NCBI GenBank assembly: GCA_028292265.1
Contig: JAQGMR010000027.1
Location: 29,380 to 93,379 of the forward strand
Reading direction: 5' to 3'
Origin: Herminiimonas sp.
GTDB lineage: Bacteria; Pseudomonadota; Gammaproteobacteria; Burkholderiales; Burkholderiaceae_D
Length of the DNA stretch: 64,000 bases
The notes below the pieces were generated by a model that worked only from the letters and a program-made list of their open reading frames with translations, was not told the origin of the DNA and ran no database searches. Of the stretch, positions 15,190-24,359 are shown in pieces (positions within the stretch are counted from its first letter, which is position 1; every line of letters begins with the position of its first letter). The translations under genes and the position numbers were made by a program.

Positions 15190-17961
15190 TCAGGAATTTT
15201 TTTTCATATTCATAACGTTTAGTAGGGTTCGGCAAGACACTCCGGTAACGATTATCGTGGTTTCGCCCTGAAGTTCAAACTTCGGCCTTGTCGCCATCTG
15301 AACAGTTATCCGTTCGAGAAACGCCTTGAGCATCTCACGTTCCGAGGCGGCGATAGTGAGGCGAATGGGTTTAACCTTCCCAGATGTGCTTTCGAAATCG
15401 GTTTCAACGCTAGGGAATTGCAGTTGTAGTGCTTCATTTAGCTTGACAACATCCACGTCAATGGATTCCGCCTCGTCGATTTTCTCCCACGGCTTTTGTT
15501 GCGCCCGTAATGCCTTTCTTTCCGCAATTTCATCCAGTAGAGAGACCTCAATCGTCTCTCCACGCATGTTGATCGTAACGCTCTTTAAATTAAGCAATAT
15601 CTCAATCGGTGGGTCGACCCTTCGCACCTTATCGGCCGTTTTCTCGTGAAGATATGCACGTATAAAAATTTTATCAGTGTCATCACTTGTCGAACTCACG
15701 GTTGCATTTAAATTGATATTTTTAACCTCCTCATCAAAGGTCCTTTCTAATTCTCTTTGGCGAACCTTTTTTTCACCTGGACTCCATACCTTTCCTAATT
15801 TCTCATCCTTAATCAGATCCGCTGCGACGTATTCATTTCGCAGATCTATCATCGATTCATCCGTCGCGCCACCTACATAAAATGGCGAATGCTTCTTATA
15901 ATCATCTTTTACTGCAGAGTGTTCGGTTATGGGGTTAAATCCATATCGATTCGTCGCTACTTGTAGGAATCCAAGACCCTCCATTTTCCGTTTCTCTGCT
16001 TCTTTTTGAAGATAGGGAAAATCCACTTTTATCTTGCCATTCTCAATGCTTTCCCGACACCACAACTCGATTTCCCTCTCCGTTCTAGTGGGGGCGTCAT
16101 TACCTTTTCCATAGTGCTGATCGCACTTTGCCTTAATCCTTCCATTGCTTGACCGCAGATTATATTCTACAGTGGACACCGGCACACCATCGGCATTACG
16201 AATTGATACGAAGTGGCTTGCACCTTGTAACCCTTTATTAATATAGGGGCCGGTGCCTATACAGTGCTCGAGGAGGCGACCCTCTTTGATAAGTGCATCG
16301 GCACTATCCAAACAGACAACTGTCCACCTAGGGTGGGTTGATACCGGGAGCATATTTGTTCTGTTTCCGTCCGTGCCTAGAAAGAGAGGCACCCAACTCT
16401 TCCCGGCAAAGCGCTTACTTTGCCCTAACAATGTTCTCATATGCGGCAAGTGCCAATGGTCAACGAAGTTGAATAGGTCTGATAGCGTTAAGTGTCCGAA
16501 GATTAAAGGTTTTACCACTTCAACAAAAATTTCCTCTTCGACAGACTCAATGGAACGTTCCAAGTATGCTGCTATCTCTTTTGAGCGAGCATCTTCTCTA
16601 CGCGCAACGGAGCATATAAGACGTGGCATAACCAGAGAGGTGGTGTAATCATGCATGACATCGTTGACATAGACCCTGATTCCCGCATGTCTTCCAATAC
16701 CTAAAAAATCAAGGTACCTACGTTTTTCGTCCGCCGTGATGTCGTTTTCAATTGATTTGTACAACCGCCTTACATATTTGTAGCGCTTCACAGCCTCTTC
16801 GTCAAAATACAGATTTATTTGTTCATAAGCTCGTTCTATACACTTCTTGATACCCTCTACGAAATCTTTTTTGTCTATTTCTCTACCCGCGATGCGGAGG
16901 CGGCTTTTCACCTCCCATGGATCCTTGAAAAAACGGATCAAAACGTCATAATACTTTGCCAGATTGTTGAAGCTGTGGTCGTTTAAAAAGAAGCTGATCA
17001 GCCTCGAGACCAGTGTGCGATCGTATCCTTCGAAATATAGCGCAACGAATAAAACCTTGCCTTTTTCCTCGTTGTTCATATTTGAACAAAAATATTTTAA
17101 GCTATCTTCTGTTAATAATGAGCTGCCTTGGGCCAAAACTTCGAAAAGGATAGATTTCTGGACGTCGCCTGGAAGTTTTTGAACGACCATTTTTGCCATC
17201 TCTGCGTATCGCTCCGTGTCGTCCACACATTTCACGCTACGGCCGTTTTCATCGACAGAACTTTCCGGGTACTTTTGCAATCCTTTCAGTACAAATTCTT
17301 TTAATGCTTCCTGATGCCGCGGTCGAAATTGGCCGTTCCTCAGTAATATACGTAGAAGCTTTTGTGTACCAGGTCTCGCGGACAAAGCAAACTTTCTTGT
17401 GGACGAGCTTGCGCGCAGTTCGGGATGCTTAAGGAACAGGAAAGCGAGGAAGTCAGGATTCTTTTTCGCCTTGGCGAGGGCGTGAGAATACACTTCGTCC
17501 ATCGAGAGTGGTCTATTGCGCCATAGTCGGGCCGCGCGGTCGGGATTGCCAGTTTCGAACGCTGCAGCCAAGTTAATGACATGTCGAATGACATCCTGCG
17601 ACGAACTACCAGGAACCTTAGCGCGTGCGGTCGTCCTTACTTTCGTTGGAATGAAGTTGTCTGGAGTTTCCGGCCTTATCGGTCTGAGTTGAGGAGGACC
17701 ATCGACTCCTACCTTGTAATTTACTCTAGCGTCACCTGTTTCAACTTCTGGATTTTCATCACTTCCGACGGAAGAATCGGTTTCTGCCTTTGATCGTTCG
17801 CGTGCCCTAAGCACGGGTACGGTCTTGACCTGCGTGGGAATCGCTGCTTCTGCTATAGAGATCTCGCGGGGAGCACCGACGTCCATTTTTGCCCATAGAA
17901 ATCGTGCGTTAGAGGAATTGGTGTTGTCGGTGGTCCAGCCAACGATTGGCATTCTGTTCAT
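15190..17961 (-). CDS. Large PcfJ-like domain protein, insertion cargo
   Basis: A 923-residue protein of uncertain function. Residues 1-115 look disordered, with many Thr, Ser, Pro and Lys. Residues 115-520 are a long alpha-helical stretch. Near residue 565 comes HCIGTGPY, then FVSIRNADGVPVSTVE and KCDQHYGKGN. This order (His-Cys-x-Gly with a following Tyr, a short beta strand, TxE, then a Gly-Asn element) resembles the PcfJ-like domain found in plasmid- and phage-associated proteins of unknown role. The C-terminal 250 residues are charged and unrecognised. No signal peptide or membrane segment is present. The start uses ATG 17961 with AAAGGA 6-7 bases upstream; the longer frame from 17997 has no such support. 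The gene is visibly more AT-rich than its neighbours and lies between two diverged copies of a DUF1501/TMEM175 junction, both signs of transfer. A defence protein or secreted effector are both possible. Confidence 0.6.
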   Translation of the reverse strand: MNRMPIVGWTTDNTNSSNARFLWAKMDVGAPREISIAEAAIPTQVKTVPVLRARERSKAETDSSVGSDENPEVETGDARVNYKVGVDGPPQLRPIRPETPDNFIPTKVRTTARAKVPGSSSQDVIRHVINLAAAFETGNPDRAARLWRNRPLSMDEVYSHALAKAKKNPDFLAFLFLKHPELRASSSTRKFALSARPGTQKLLRILLRNGQFRPRHQEALKEFVLKGLQKYPESSVDENGRSVKCVDDTERYAEMAKMVVQKLPGDVQKSILFEVLAQGSSLLTEDSLKYFCSNMNNEEKGKVLFVALYFEGYDRTLVSRLISFFLNDHSFNNLAKYYDVLIRFFKDPWEVKSRLRIAGREIDKKDFVEGIKKCIERAYEQINLYFDEEAVKRYKYVRRLYKSIENDITADEKRRYLDFLGIGRHAGIRVYVNDVMHDYTTSLVMPRLICSVARREDARSKEIAAYLERSIESVEEEIFVEVVKPLIFGHLTLSDLFNFVDHWHLPHMRTLLGQSKRFAGKSWVPLFLGTDGNRTNMLPVSTHPRWTVVCLDSADALIKEGRLLEHCIGTGPYINKGLQGASHFVSIRNADGVPVSTVEYNLRSSNGRIKAKCDQHYGKGNDAPTRTEREIELWCRESIENGKIKVDFPYLQKEAEKRKMEGLGFLQVATNRYGFNPITEHSAVKDDYKKHSPFYVGGATDESMIDLRNEYVAADLIKDEKLGKVWSPGEKKVRQRELERTFDEEVKNINLNATVSSTSDDTDKIFIRAYLHEKTADKVRRVDPPIEILLNLKSVTINMRGETIEVSLLDEIAERKALRAQQKPWEKIDEAESIDVDVVKLNEALQLQFPSVETDFESTSGKVKPIRLTIAASEREMLKAFLERITVQMATRPKFELQGETTIIVTGVSCRTLLNVMNMKKNS

Positions 17962-18149
17962 TTTTTTCCTTTTGCATGATCCGTATATTTGGGGCAATAA
18001 TCAGACGACGCGGTTTCCCGCTTCTCCGAGATCGCATGGCACAGCTGTAGTACCGAAAATTCAAGGGCAGTTCCCCCTCGAGATGGTCAGTTGAGCAAGA
18101 TTCAGCTGGCGTTCGGACAGGCGCAATTGAAATTGGCGACCGCCGCAGC

Positions 18150-18379
18150 AACCGCCGGCACGGTGTGTAATTGGTGGTGGGCGGCAGCCTGCGTGGTGGG
18201 CCGATAGCAGGCCAAAAGGCGGTGGTACGGAAAGCCTGTTTCAGAATCGCGACCGTCCCGTATTGAACGAGCATCGTGCCGTGTTAGGCAAGCTGTTTGG
18301 GCGGATGTACAGGTTGTCTACGGTGTGGCTGGAATCGGTAGCTCGTGGGGCGAAGCCGCGCGACGTGGGACTGGTTTAA
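18150..18379 (+). pseudogene. DUF1501 3' remnant
   Basis: The reading frame ending at TAA 18377-18379 gives ESLFQNRDRPVLNEHRAVLG and continues to PRDVGLV, 38 of 49 residues identical to the C-terminus of the intact gene at 13621-14808. Upstream the match weakens and contains frame breaks (for example around GGTGGTGGGCGGCAGCC near 18175). The first 320 codons are missing. It is a fragment, not a gene. Confidence 0.75.
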
Positions 18380-18468
18380 ATGGCCCCCGCTGCTTGCCGT
18401 AGCGAGCCGCACCTGCATCCAACCGCAGCCCCAGCAACCGCGGTCCGTGGCCGGCGCCGGCACGCATT

Positions 18469-19062
<594 letters not shown>

Positions 19063-19126
19063 GCGCGCTCCGAAAAAGCGTGGGCGCATTTGCCGCTGCG
19101 GTCCGCGAATCCAGGCGCGTTCAGCA

Positions 19127-20119
19127 TCAATCCACCACCGTGCCCGAGTCCTTGATCAGCTTCGCGTAACGGTTCATGTCGGTCTGGAACAACTGCGTGG
19201 TTGCCGCCTGTGTGCTCCCGACCGCCGTCATTCCCTGCAGCGCCAGCGCATCCTGCATTTCCTTGCTGGCCAGCGCGCTCTTCAACGCCGCCGAAAGTTT
19301 GTTGACGATGGGTGCCGGCAATCCGGCCGGTCCGATCATGGCGATCCAGCCGGACATGTCATATTGCGGCACGCCCTGCTCCGCGATCGTCGGCACGTCG
19401 GGCAGCAAGGCGGAGCGATGGGTGCTGGAAATACCGATTGCCTTCAGCTTGCCGGCCTTGATGAGCGGCGCAACGCCAGTTACGCCAAGGAATGCCAGTT
19501 GAACGTGACCGCCCAGCAGGTCCGAGCTCAGTTGGCCGACACCCTTGTAGGGCACGTGCTTGATATCGAGCCCGCCGGCTTCGGCCTTGAATGCTTCCGC
19601 TGAAAGTTGAAGGATGGTGCCGTTACCGGAAGATCCATAATTGAGCTGTCCGGGATGCGCCTTCGCATACGCAACTAGCTCCTTCACATCCCTGGCCGGC
19701 ACCGATGGATGCGCCACCAGCACGAAGGGGGAAGTGGCGACGACAGAGATGGCGGTGATGTCCTTGATCGAGTCAAACGGCATCGACTTGTAGACGCTTG
19801 GATTGACGACGTGGTTGTTGGAGACCAGGGCGATGGTCATGCCATCTCTCGCGGCACGCACCACTTGAAGCGTGCCTGTCACGCCGCCGGCGCCGGGCAG
19901 GTTTTCCACCACGATCGCATGGCCAAGGGCCTTGCCGAGCGGCGCCGCCAGTGTGCGCGCCAGGGCATCGACACTGGAGCCGGCCGAGTTCGGCAGGATG
20001 AGCCGGATCGGCTTGTCGGAATTGTCCTGCGCAAATACCGATGCGAACGGCAACCCGATGGCGAAAGCCGCGACCGCCGCCAAGGCGGCGCGACGACGGC
20101 CATGACTGAATTTTTTCAT
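19127..20119 (-). CDS. Bug/TctC-type solute-binding protein
   Basis: A 330-residue periplasmic receptor of the tripartite-tricarboxylate-transporter family. From ATG 20119 (GGAGACAAC directly upstream) it starts MKKFSHGRRRAALAAVAAFA, a signal peptide cut near VFA-QD. The mature protein has the family motifs DKPIRLILPNSAGSSVD, ENLPGAGGVTG, YGSSGNGT and HVPYKGVGQL. The longer frame from 20155 would add 12 non-conserved residues. It lies just downstream of the CoA-transferase and lyase genes on the same strand, 69 bp away. I infer that it delivers a carboxylic acid which those enzymes activate and cleave. Confidence 0.88.
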   Translation of the reverse strand: MKKFSHGRRRAALAAVAAFAIGLPFASVFAQDNSDKPIRLILPNSAGSSVDALARTLAAPLGKALGHAIVVENLPGAGGVTGTLQVVRAARDGMTIALVSNNHVVNPSVYKSMPFDSIKDITAISVVATSPFVLVAHPSVPARDVKELVAYAKAHPGQLNYGSSGNGTILQLSAEAFKAEAGGLDIKHVPYKGVGQLSSDLLGGHVQLAFLGVTGVAPLIKAGKLKAIGISSTHRSALLPDVPTIAEQGVPQYDMSGWIAMIGPAGLPAPIVNKLSAALKSALASKEMQDALALQGMTAVGSTQAATTQLFQTDMNRYAKLIKDSGTVVD

Positions 20120-20188
20120 GTTGTCTCCAAAGTCTTGTAACTGTGTCTTGTGCACGGACAGTCGGGGCTATCCTGTTTGCCCTGCATT

Positions 20189-21391
20189 CTATTCTCTTGA
20201 ATCATTGCTGGCCTCACTCTGCAGGCGCGCCAAGATTTCTTCGGTATGCTCGCCGATCGCAGGCAAGGCCTGGCGTACGCCAAGCCGCCGGCCGCCCATC
20301 ATCAGCGGCAACAGCACCACATCGGTTTGCGATCCGTCTTCGGTTCGCATGCCGGCGATACCACCGCTGGCGCGCAGGTGCACATCGTCCAGCAACTGGT
20401 CGGGGCGCATGATCGGCGCATAGGGCAGGCCGGCTGCTTCCAGCTTCGGCACGAGTTCTTCGAGCCGATGGAACTGCAGGATCGCGCCGAGGCGCTGCAA
20501 CAATTCCGGGCGCACCGCGACACGTTCTGCGTTGGTGGCGAATTGCGGTTCGCGCGTGAGTTCAGGCGCGTCGAGCAGCTGGCACAGGGTCAGGAACTGC
20601 TTGTCGCTGACGGCGGCAATAAAAAGTTGCGCATCGTCGGCCAACGGAAAAACGTCGTACACACTCCATGCCGACACACGGGACGGCATCGGCGGCGGCG
20701 CTTCGCCCGTCATGGAAAATTGCTGCATGTGCTGCGCCGAGAGAAAAACGCAATTCTCGAATAGCGCGCTCTGCACTTCCTGGCCCTTGCCGGTGGTGTC
20801 GCGTTCGCGCAGCGCTGCCAGCACGCCGATAGCGCCAAACATGCCGCCCATGATGTCGTTGACGGAGGTGCCGGCGCGCAGCGGCCGGCCTTCTGGCCCG
20901 GTCATGTAGGCCAGGCCGCCCATCATCTGCACAACTTCATCCAGCGCCAGCCGGTTTTCATAGGGACCGGGCAGGAAGCCCTTGTGTGAAACATAGATCA
21001 GTCGCGGATAGCGCTGGCGCAAGGTGGCTTCACCCAAGCCGAGCGTTTCCATCATGCCGGGCCGGAAATTTTCGAGCAGCACGTCGCACTGGCCGATCAG
21101 TTCAATTGCCGTTTCCAGCCCCTGCGGCGTTTGCAGGTCAAGCACCACGCTCTTCTTGTTGCGGTTAAAGCTGCGGAAAAATCCGATGCCAAGACCCGGC
21201 AGCTTGCGGGTCCGGTCTCCGCCGGGCGGTTCTATCTTGATGACTTCCGCGCCGAGGTCGGCCAGGATCATGCCGCAAGTCGGGCCCATCACCATGTGGG
21301 TGAATTCGATGACACGTATGCCGGCGAGAGGAAGAGGTCGGTCCGTGGCTTGGGAAGAATTCATCTGTGCTTCGTCAGGGTTGGCTTGCAT
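20189..21391 (-). CDS. CaiB/BaiF-family CoA-transferase
   Basis: A roughly 400-residue family III CoA-transferase, which moves CoA between carboxylic acids through an aspartyl-CoA thioester. Typical motifs are GIRVIEFTHMVMGPTCGMILADLGAEVIKIE at the start (here with a His-Met in the usual variable position), RNKKSVVLDL and ENFRPG. The catalytic Asp is expected around ALDEVVQMMGG, and the C-terminal half keeps APIMRPDQLLDDVHLRA. Three in-frame starts are possible (21421, 21391, 21364); 21391 has AAAGGA upstream at slightly long spacing and overlaps the lyase gene by 17 bases. It forms an operon with the lyase and Bug genes. Confidence 0.88.
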   Translation of the reverse strand: MQANPDEAQMNSSQATDRPLPLAGIRVIEFTHMVMGPTCGMILADLGAEVIKIEPPGGDRTRKLPGLGIGFFRSFNRNKKSVVLDLQTPQGLETAIELIGQCDVLLENFRPGMMETLGLGEATLRQRYPRLIYVSHKGFLPGPYENRLALDEVVQMMGGLAYMTGPEGRPLRAGTSVNDIMGGMFGAIGVLAALRERDTTGKGQEVQSALFENCVFLSAQHMQQFSMTGEAPPPMPSRVSAWSVYDVFPLADDAQLFIAAVSDKQFLTLCQLLDAPELTREPQFATNAERVAVRPELLQRLGAILQFHRLEELVPKLEAAGLPYAPIMRPDQLLDDVHLRASGGIAGMRTEDGSQTDVVLLPLMMGGRRLGVRQALPAIGEHTEEILARLQSEASNDSRE

Positions 21392-22313
21392 GGTGATTGA
21401 AATCCTTTGGCAGGCCGGCACGCCAGAGCGCGCCGTGCAGGGGTTCGCCGGTCAGCCACTGCGCGACTTCGCCGCGCAGTGCGAGCAAGGCGGCGACGTC
21501 GAGGTCTGGGGCGCGCCCCATCGCGGCCAGCATGTAGGCGAGGTCTTCGCTCGCCGCATTGCCGCTTGCGCCCGGCGCATGTGGGCAACCACCGATGCCG
21601 GCCAGCGAGGCATCGAAACGGGAAATGCCAAGCGCCATGGCAGCGCAAATGTTGGCCAGCGCAAGGCCGCGCGTATCGTGGAAGTGGCCGCAGCAAAGGC
21701 GGTCGCCGACAAGCCGCAGGGCGCGCTCGAACAACTTGCTGACCATGTCGGGATCGGCATAGCCGACCGTATCCGCGAGGCTGACCCGGTCGGCGCCGGC
21801 GTCGAGCAAGGCTTGCAACAGCCTAAGCACTTCGTCCGGCTCGACCCGGCCCTGCAGGGTGCAGCCGAATGCCGTGCCAACGCCGCCTTCGATGACGGTG
21901 CGTGCGCCAGATGCATCGCGCGCGGCGCGGATCCGGCGCACTTCGGCCACCACTTCGTCGGGGGTCTTGCGCAGGTTTGCCAGGCTGTGGGCGTGGTTGG
22001 CGGAAAGCGGTATCAGCATCAGGTCGGCGCCGGCGTCGAGCGCATGTTCCGCGCCCTTCAAGTTAGGCACGAGAACTGAGGCGACCAGGCCGGGCAAGGT
22101 CCGGGCGAAAGCCAACACCTCGGCGGTGTCCGCGAGTTGCGGCAAGAGGTGAGCCGGAACGAAGGATCCGACTTCAATCTCGCGCACACCGGCGGCATGC
22201 TCTTTTTCCACCCATTCGATCTTGCGCGCGGTCGGCAATATGGCCTTGATGCCTTGCAAGCCATCGCGCAGGCCGACCTCCCGAAGCGTCACTGGCGCGG
22301 CGTCATTCAACAT
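21375..22313 (-). CDS. Hydroxymethylglutaryl-CoA lyase family enzyme
   Basis: A 312-residue TIM-barrel enzyme of the HMG-CoA lyase family, cleaving 3-hydroxy-3-methylglutaryl-CoA-like thioesters to acetyl-CoA and a keto acid. It has REVGLRDGLQ near residue 12 (metal-binding Asp and catalytic Arg), EVGSFVP, the HFHDTRGLALAN metal-binding motif, and the loop signature GGCPHAPGASGN near residue 266, whose Cys is the catalytic residue. The family normally has Tyr where His follows Pro. With the adjacent CoA-transferase it could handle itaconate-, citramalate- or HMG-type acids; the substrate is not readable from sequence. Confidence 0.88.
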   Translation of the reverse strand: MLNDAAPVTLREVGLRDGLQGIKAILPTARKIEWVEKEHAAGVREIEVGSFVPAHLLPQLADTAEVLAFARTLPGLVASVLVPNLKGAEHALDAGADLMLIPLSANHAHSLANLRKTPDEVVAEVRRIRAARDASGARTVIEGGVGTAFGCTLQGRVEPDEVLRLLQALLDAGADRVSLADTVGYADPDMVSKLFERALRLVGDRLCCGHFHDTRGLALANICAAMALGISRFDASLAGIGGCPHAPGASGNAASEDLAYMLAAMGRAPDLDVAALLALRGEVAQWLTGEPLHGALWRAGLPKDFNHHASQP

Positions 22314-22382
22314 TGGTATTCATTCTCATTTTTTCTCATGCAGGCGCAAAGCATACCGCCTTCGCCGCGGCAGACCAAGCCG

Positions 22383-23342
22383 CTACGGTGCGGTGCCGGA
22401 GGCGCCGGATTGTGCCGGCTCCGACACGCGGGTGGGACGTTCAAAGCGCCCGCCAAGCAACACACAAGCCAGCGACGCAACGACCAGTGCGATGCCGGCC
22501 CATTGCCAACCAGTCACTACTTCGCCGAGCACCAGCATGCCCGCCAGCAGACCTACCACTGGCACGCCGAGGCTAAACGGTGCCACCCGGTTGACGGGAT
22601 GCCTTTGCAGCAGCCGGGTCCACATGGCATATGCCAGGATCGTCGCGATCCAGCCAAGGTAGGCTGCCGCGATCCAACTGCTCCACGAAGCGTGCAGCCA
22701 ATTCCAGCGCGTTGCAGGCGCGTCGAAGAACCAGGTCAGCAGCAGGAACGGAACGATCGGGACAGCGCTGATCCACACCATGAAATTGAGTGCATCAAAG
22801 CGCGGCGTATCACGTTGCGCAAGCCGCACCACGATATTGGAGGCGGCCCAAAGGGAAGCCGCTGCCAGGCTCAGCAGGAAGCCGAGCACCGTTGTTGCGC
22901 CGGCGCTGGCAGCTGACGGCTGCAGGTAGTTCATGGCAAAGCAGGCCAGGCCAAGCGCCGCAATCAACAGACCCCAGCGCAACGGCCGCCCTATTTTTTC
23001 ACGAAGGAGTAGTAGACCGAACAGCGCGGTGAAGAACACCTGGGTCTGCAGCAGCACCGAAGCAAGCGACGCCGTCATGCCAACGCGCAAGGCAACAAAC
23101 AGAAAGCCGAACTGACCGACCCCCTGAAACAGACCGTAAAGAACGACCCATTTCCACGCCATCTTCGGCGGCCGCACTACAAGCAGAAGCGGGAATGCGG
23201 CCAGCACATAGCGCGCCGCACCCAGCTGAAATGGCGTGAAGTCGCGCAGGCCCGTTTTCATTGCAACGAAATTGGTGCCCCAGATAACGACGATAGCCAA
23301 CGCCGCGAACAGGTCGCGTGTGCTCATGCGGGTGGGCGTCAT
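22383..23342 (-). CDS. EamA/DMT-family transporter
   Basis: A 319-residue inner-membrane protein with ten predicted helices arranged as two EamA repeats. Each repeat opens with the DMT-like pattern (IVVIWGTNFVAMKTGL near residue 12; SLAAASLWAASNIVVR in the second half) and the first contains FFTALFGLLLLREKIGRPLRWG. Such proteins export amino acids or other metabolites. The open frame extends much further upstream (to 23831), but that part overlaps the oppositely oriented Mut7-C gene and is not conserved. ATG 23342 or, five codons on, 23327 is the likely start. It lies about 70 bp beyond the lyase gene start. Confidence 0.85.
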   Translation of the reverse strand: MTPTRMSTRDLFAALAIVVIWGTNFVAMKTGLRDFTPFQLGAARYVLAAFPLLLVVRPPKMAWKWVVLYGLFQGVGQFGFLFVALRVGMTASLASVLLQTQVFFTALFGLLLLREKIGRPLRWGLLIAALGLACFAMNYLQPSAASAGATTVLGFLLSLAAASLWAASNIVVRLAQRDTPRFDALNFMVWISAVPIVPFLLLTWFFDAPATRWNWLHASWSSWIAAAYLGWIATILAYAMWTRLLQRHPVNRVAPFSLGVPVVGLLAGMLVLGEVVTGWQWAGIALVVASLACVLLGGRFERPTRVSEPAQSGASGTAP

Positions 23343-23522
23343 ACTTTTTATTGGGCCTCGCGGGAGTCGTGGCTGCAGATTGGCAAGTGGGCATTGTAAG
23401 ACAAGCGCGATGCAATCGCCTTGCGCCGATTGCGGCGGCCCTACGGTGGCCAAACGCCTCGAAGACCTGACACGTCCAGACGGAGTGGCCAACGAGGCAA
23501 TGCGCTGGAATATGATTACACC

Positions 23523-24290
23523 ATGACCCATGCCACATTCCGCTTCTACGCTGAGCTGAACGACTTCCTCCCGCGAGACCGGCGCCAGAAAGAGTGCTCC
23601 GTCAATTGCGCCCGCGACGCCACTGTGAAGCACATGATCGAAGCGCTCGGCGTGCCGCATACTGAAGTGGAGCTGGTGATGGTCAATGGTGAGTCGGTTG
23701 GCTTTGAACGGCGCATCGCAGACGGCGACCGGATCGCGGTTTATCCGCTTTGCGAATCGCTCGACGTCACGCCAATACTGCGCGTGCGAGAGCAGGCCTT
23801 GCGCGACACCCGTTTTGTGGCCGACGCGCATCTCGGCGGCCTTGCACGCCTACTTCGCATCGCCGGATTTGACACGCGCTTTGAGAACACCGCCGGCGAC
23901 AACGACATCGTTGCGCTGTCGCGGGACGAACACCGGATTGTCCTGACGCGCGACGTCGAACTGCTCAAGCGACGAGAACTGACTCACGGCTGTTACGTCC
24001 GCGCCATCAAACCAGTGGAGCAGTTCCAGGAGATCGTGGCGCGCCTTGATCTCGCATCCTGCTTCCACCCGTTTTCACTTTGTCTGGAGTGCAATGCGCC
24101 TCTGGTTGGCATTGACAAGGCATCAGTAGTTGCGCGCGTGCCTCCGATGGCCTATGCATGCCATGAGCACTTCAGCACATGCGAAGGGTGCCATCGGGTG
24201 TATTGGGAGGGCACGCATTGGCGACGCATGCGAGAGATGCTTGACTCGATTTCTGCGCACACGAAAGCTGCCCCATCCGCCCACGCTTAG
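23523..24290 (+). CDS. Mut7-C RNase/ubiquitin-like fusion protein
   Basis: A 255-residue protein with three parts. Residues 1-85 form a beta-grasp, ubiquitin-like domain (Mut7-C ubiquitin) opening HATFRFYAELNDFLP. Residues 95-165 are the Mut7-C PIN-like domain, with acidic residues in FVADAHLGGLARLLRIAGFD, NDIVALSRDE and VLTRDVELLKRR. The C-terminus has two CxxC pairs (CLEC near residue 184, CEGC near 221) forming a zinc ribbon. The family is predicted to be RNases related to the C-terminus of eukaryotic Mut-7; activity is little tested. The ATG at 23523 begins exactly at the beta-grasp strand. Confidence 0.85.
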   Translation: MTHATFRFYAELNDFLPRDRRQKECSVNCARDATVKHMIEALGVPHTEVELVMVNGESVGFERRIADGDRIAVYPLCESLDVTPILRVREQALRDTRFVADAHLGGLARLLRIAGFDTRFENTAGDNDIVALSRDEHRIVLTRDVELLKRRELTHGCYVRAIKPVEQFQEIVARLDLASCFHPFSLCLECNAPLVGIDKASVVARVPPMAYACHEHFSTCEGCHRVYWEGTHWRRMREMLDSISAHTKAAPSAHA

Positions 24291-24359
24291 ACGCAGACCG
24301 GAACCTCCTGCGAACCGCATGCGGTTGCTGGTGCGGGCTGTGTCAACGTGGCTGCCTGC

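Noticed and set aside
17962..18150. TTCG-N16-TTCG-type boxes (Hrp-regulon) upstream of the PcfJ-like gene
   Set aside because: I scanned both strands for a pair at the right spacing and found none, so regulation as a type III effector is not supported.
22383..23831. 482-codon version of the EamA gene
   Set aside because: The added 160 codons overlap the Mut7-C gene in antisense and precede the first transmembrane helix with non-conserved sequence.
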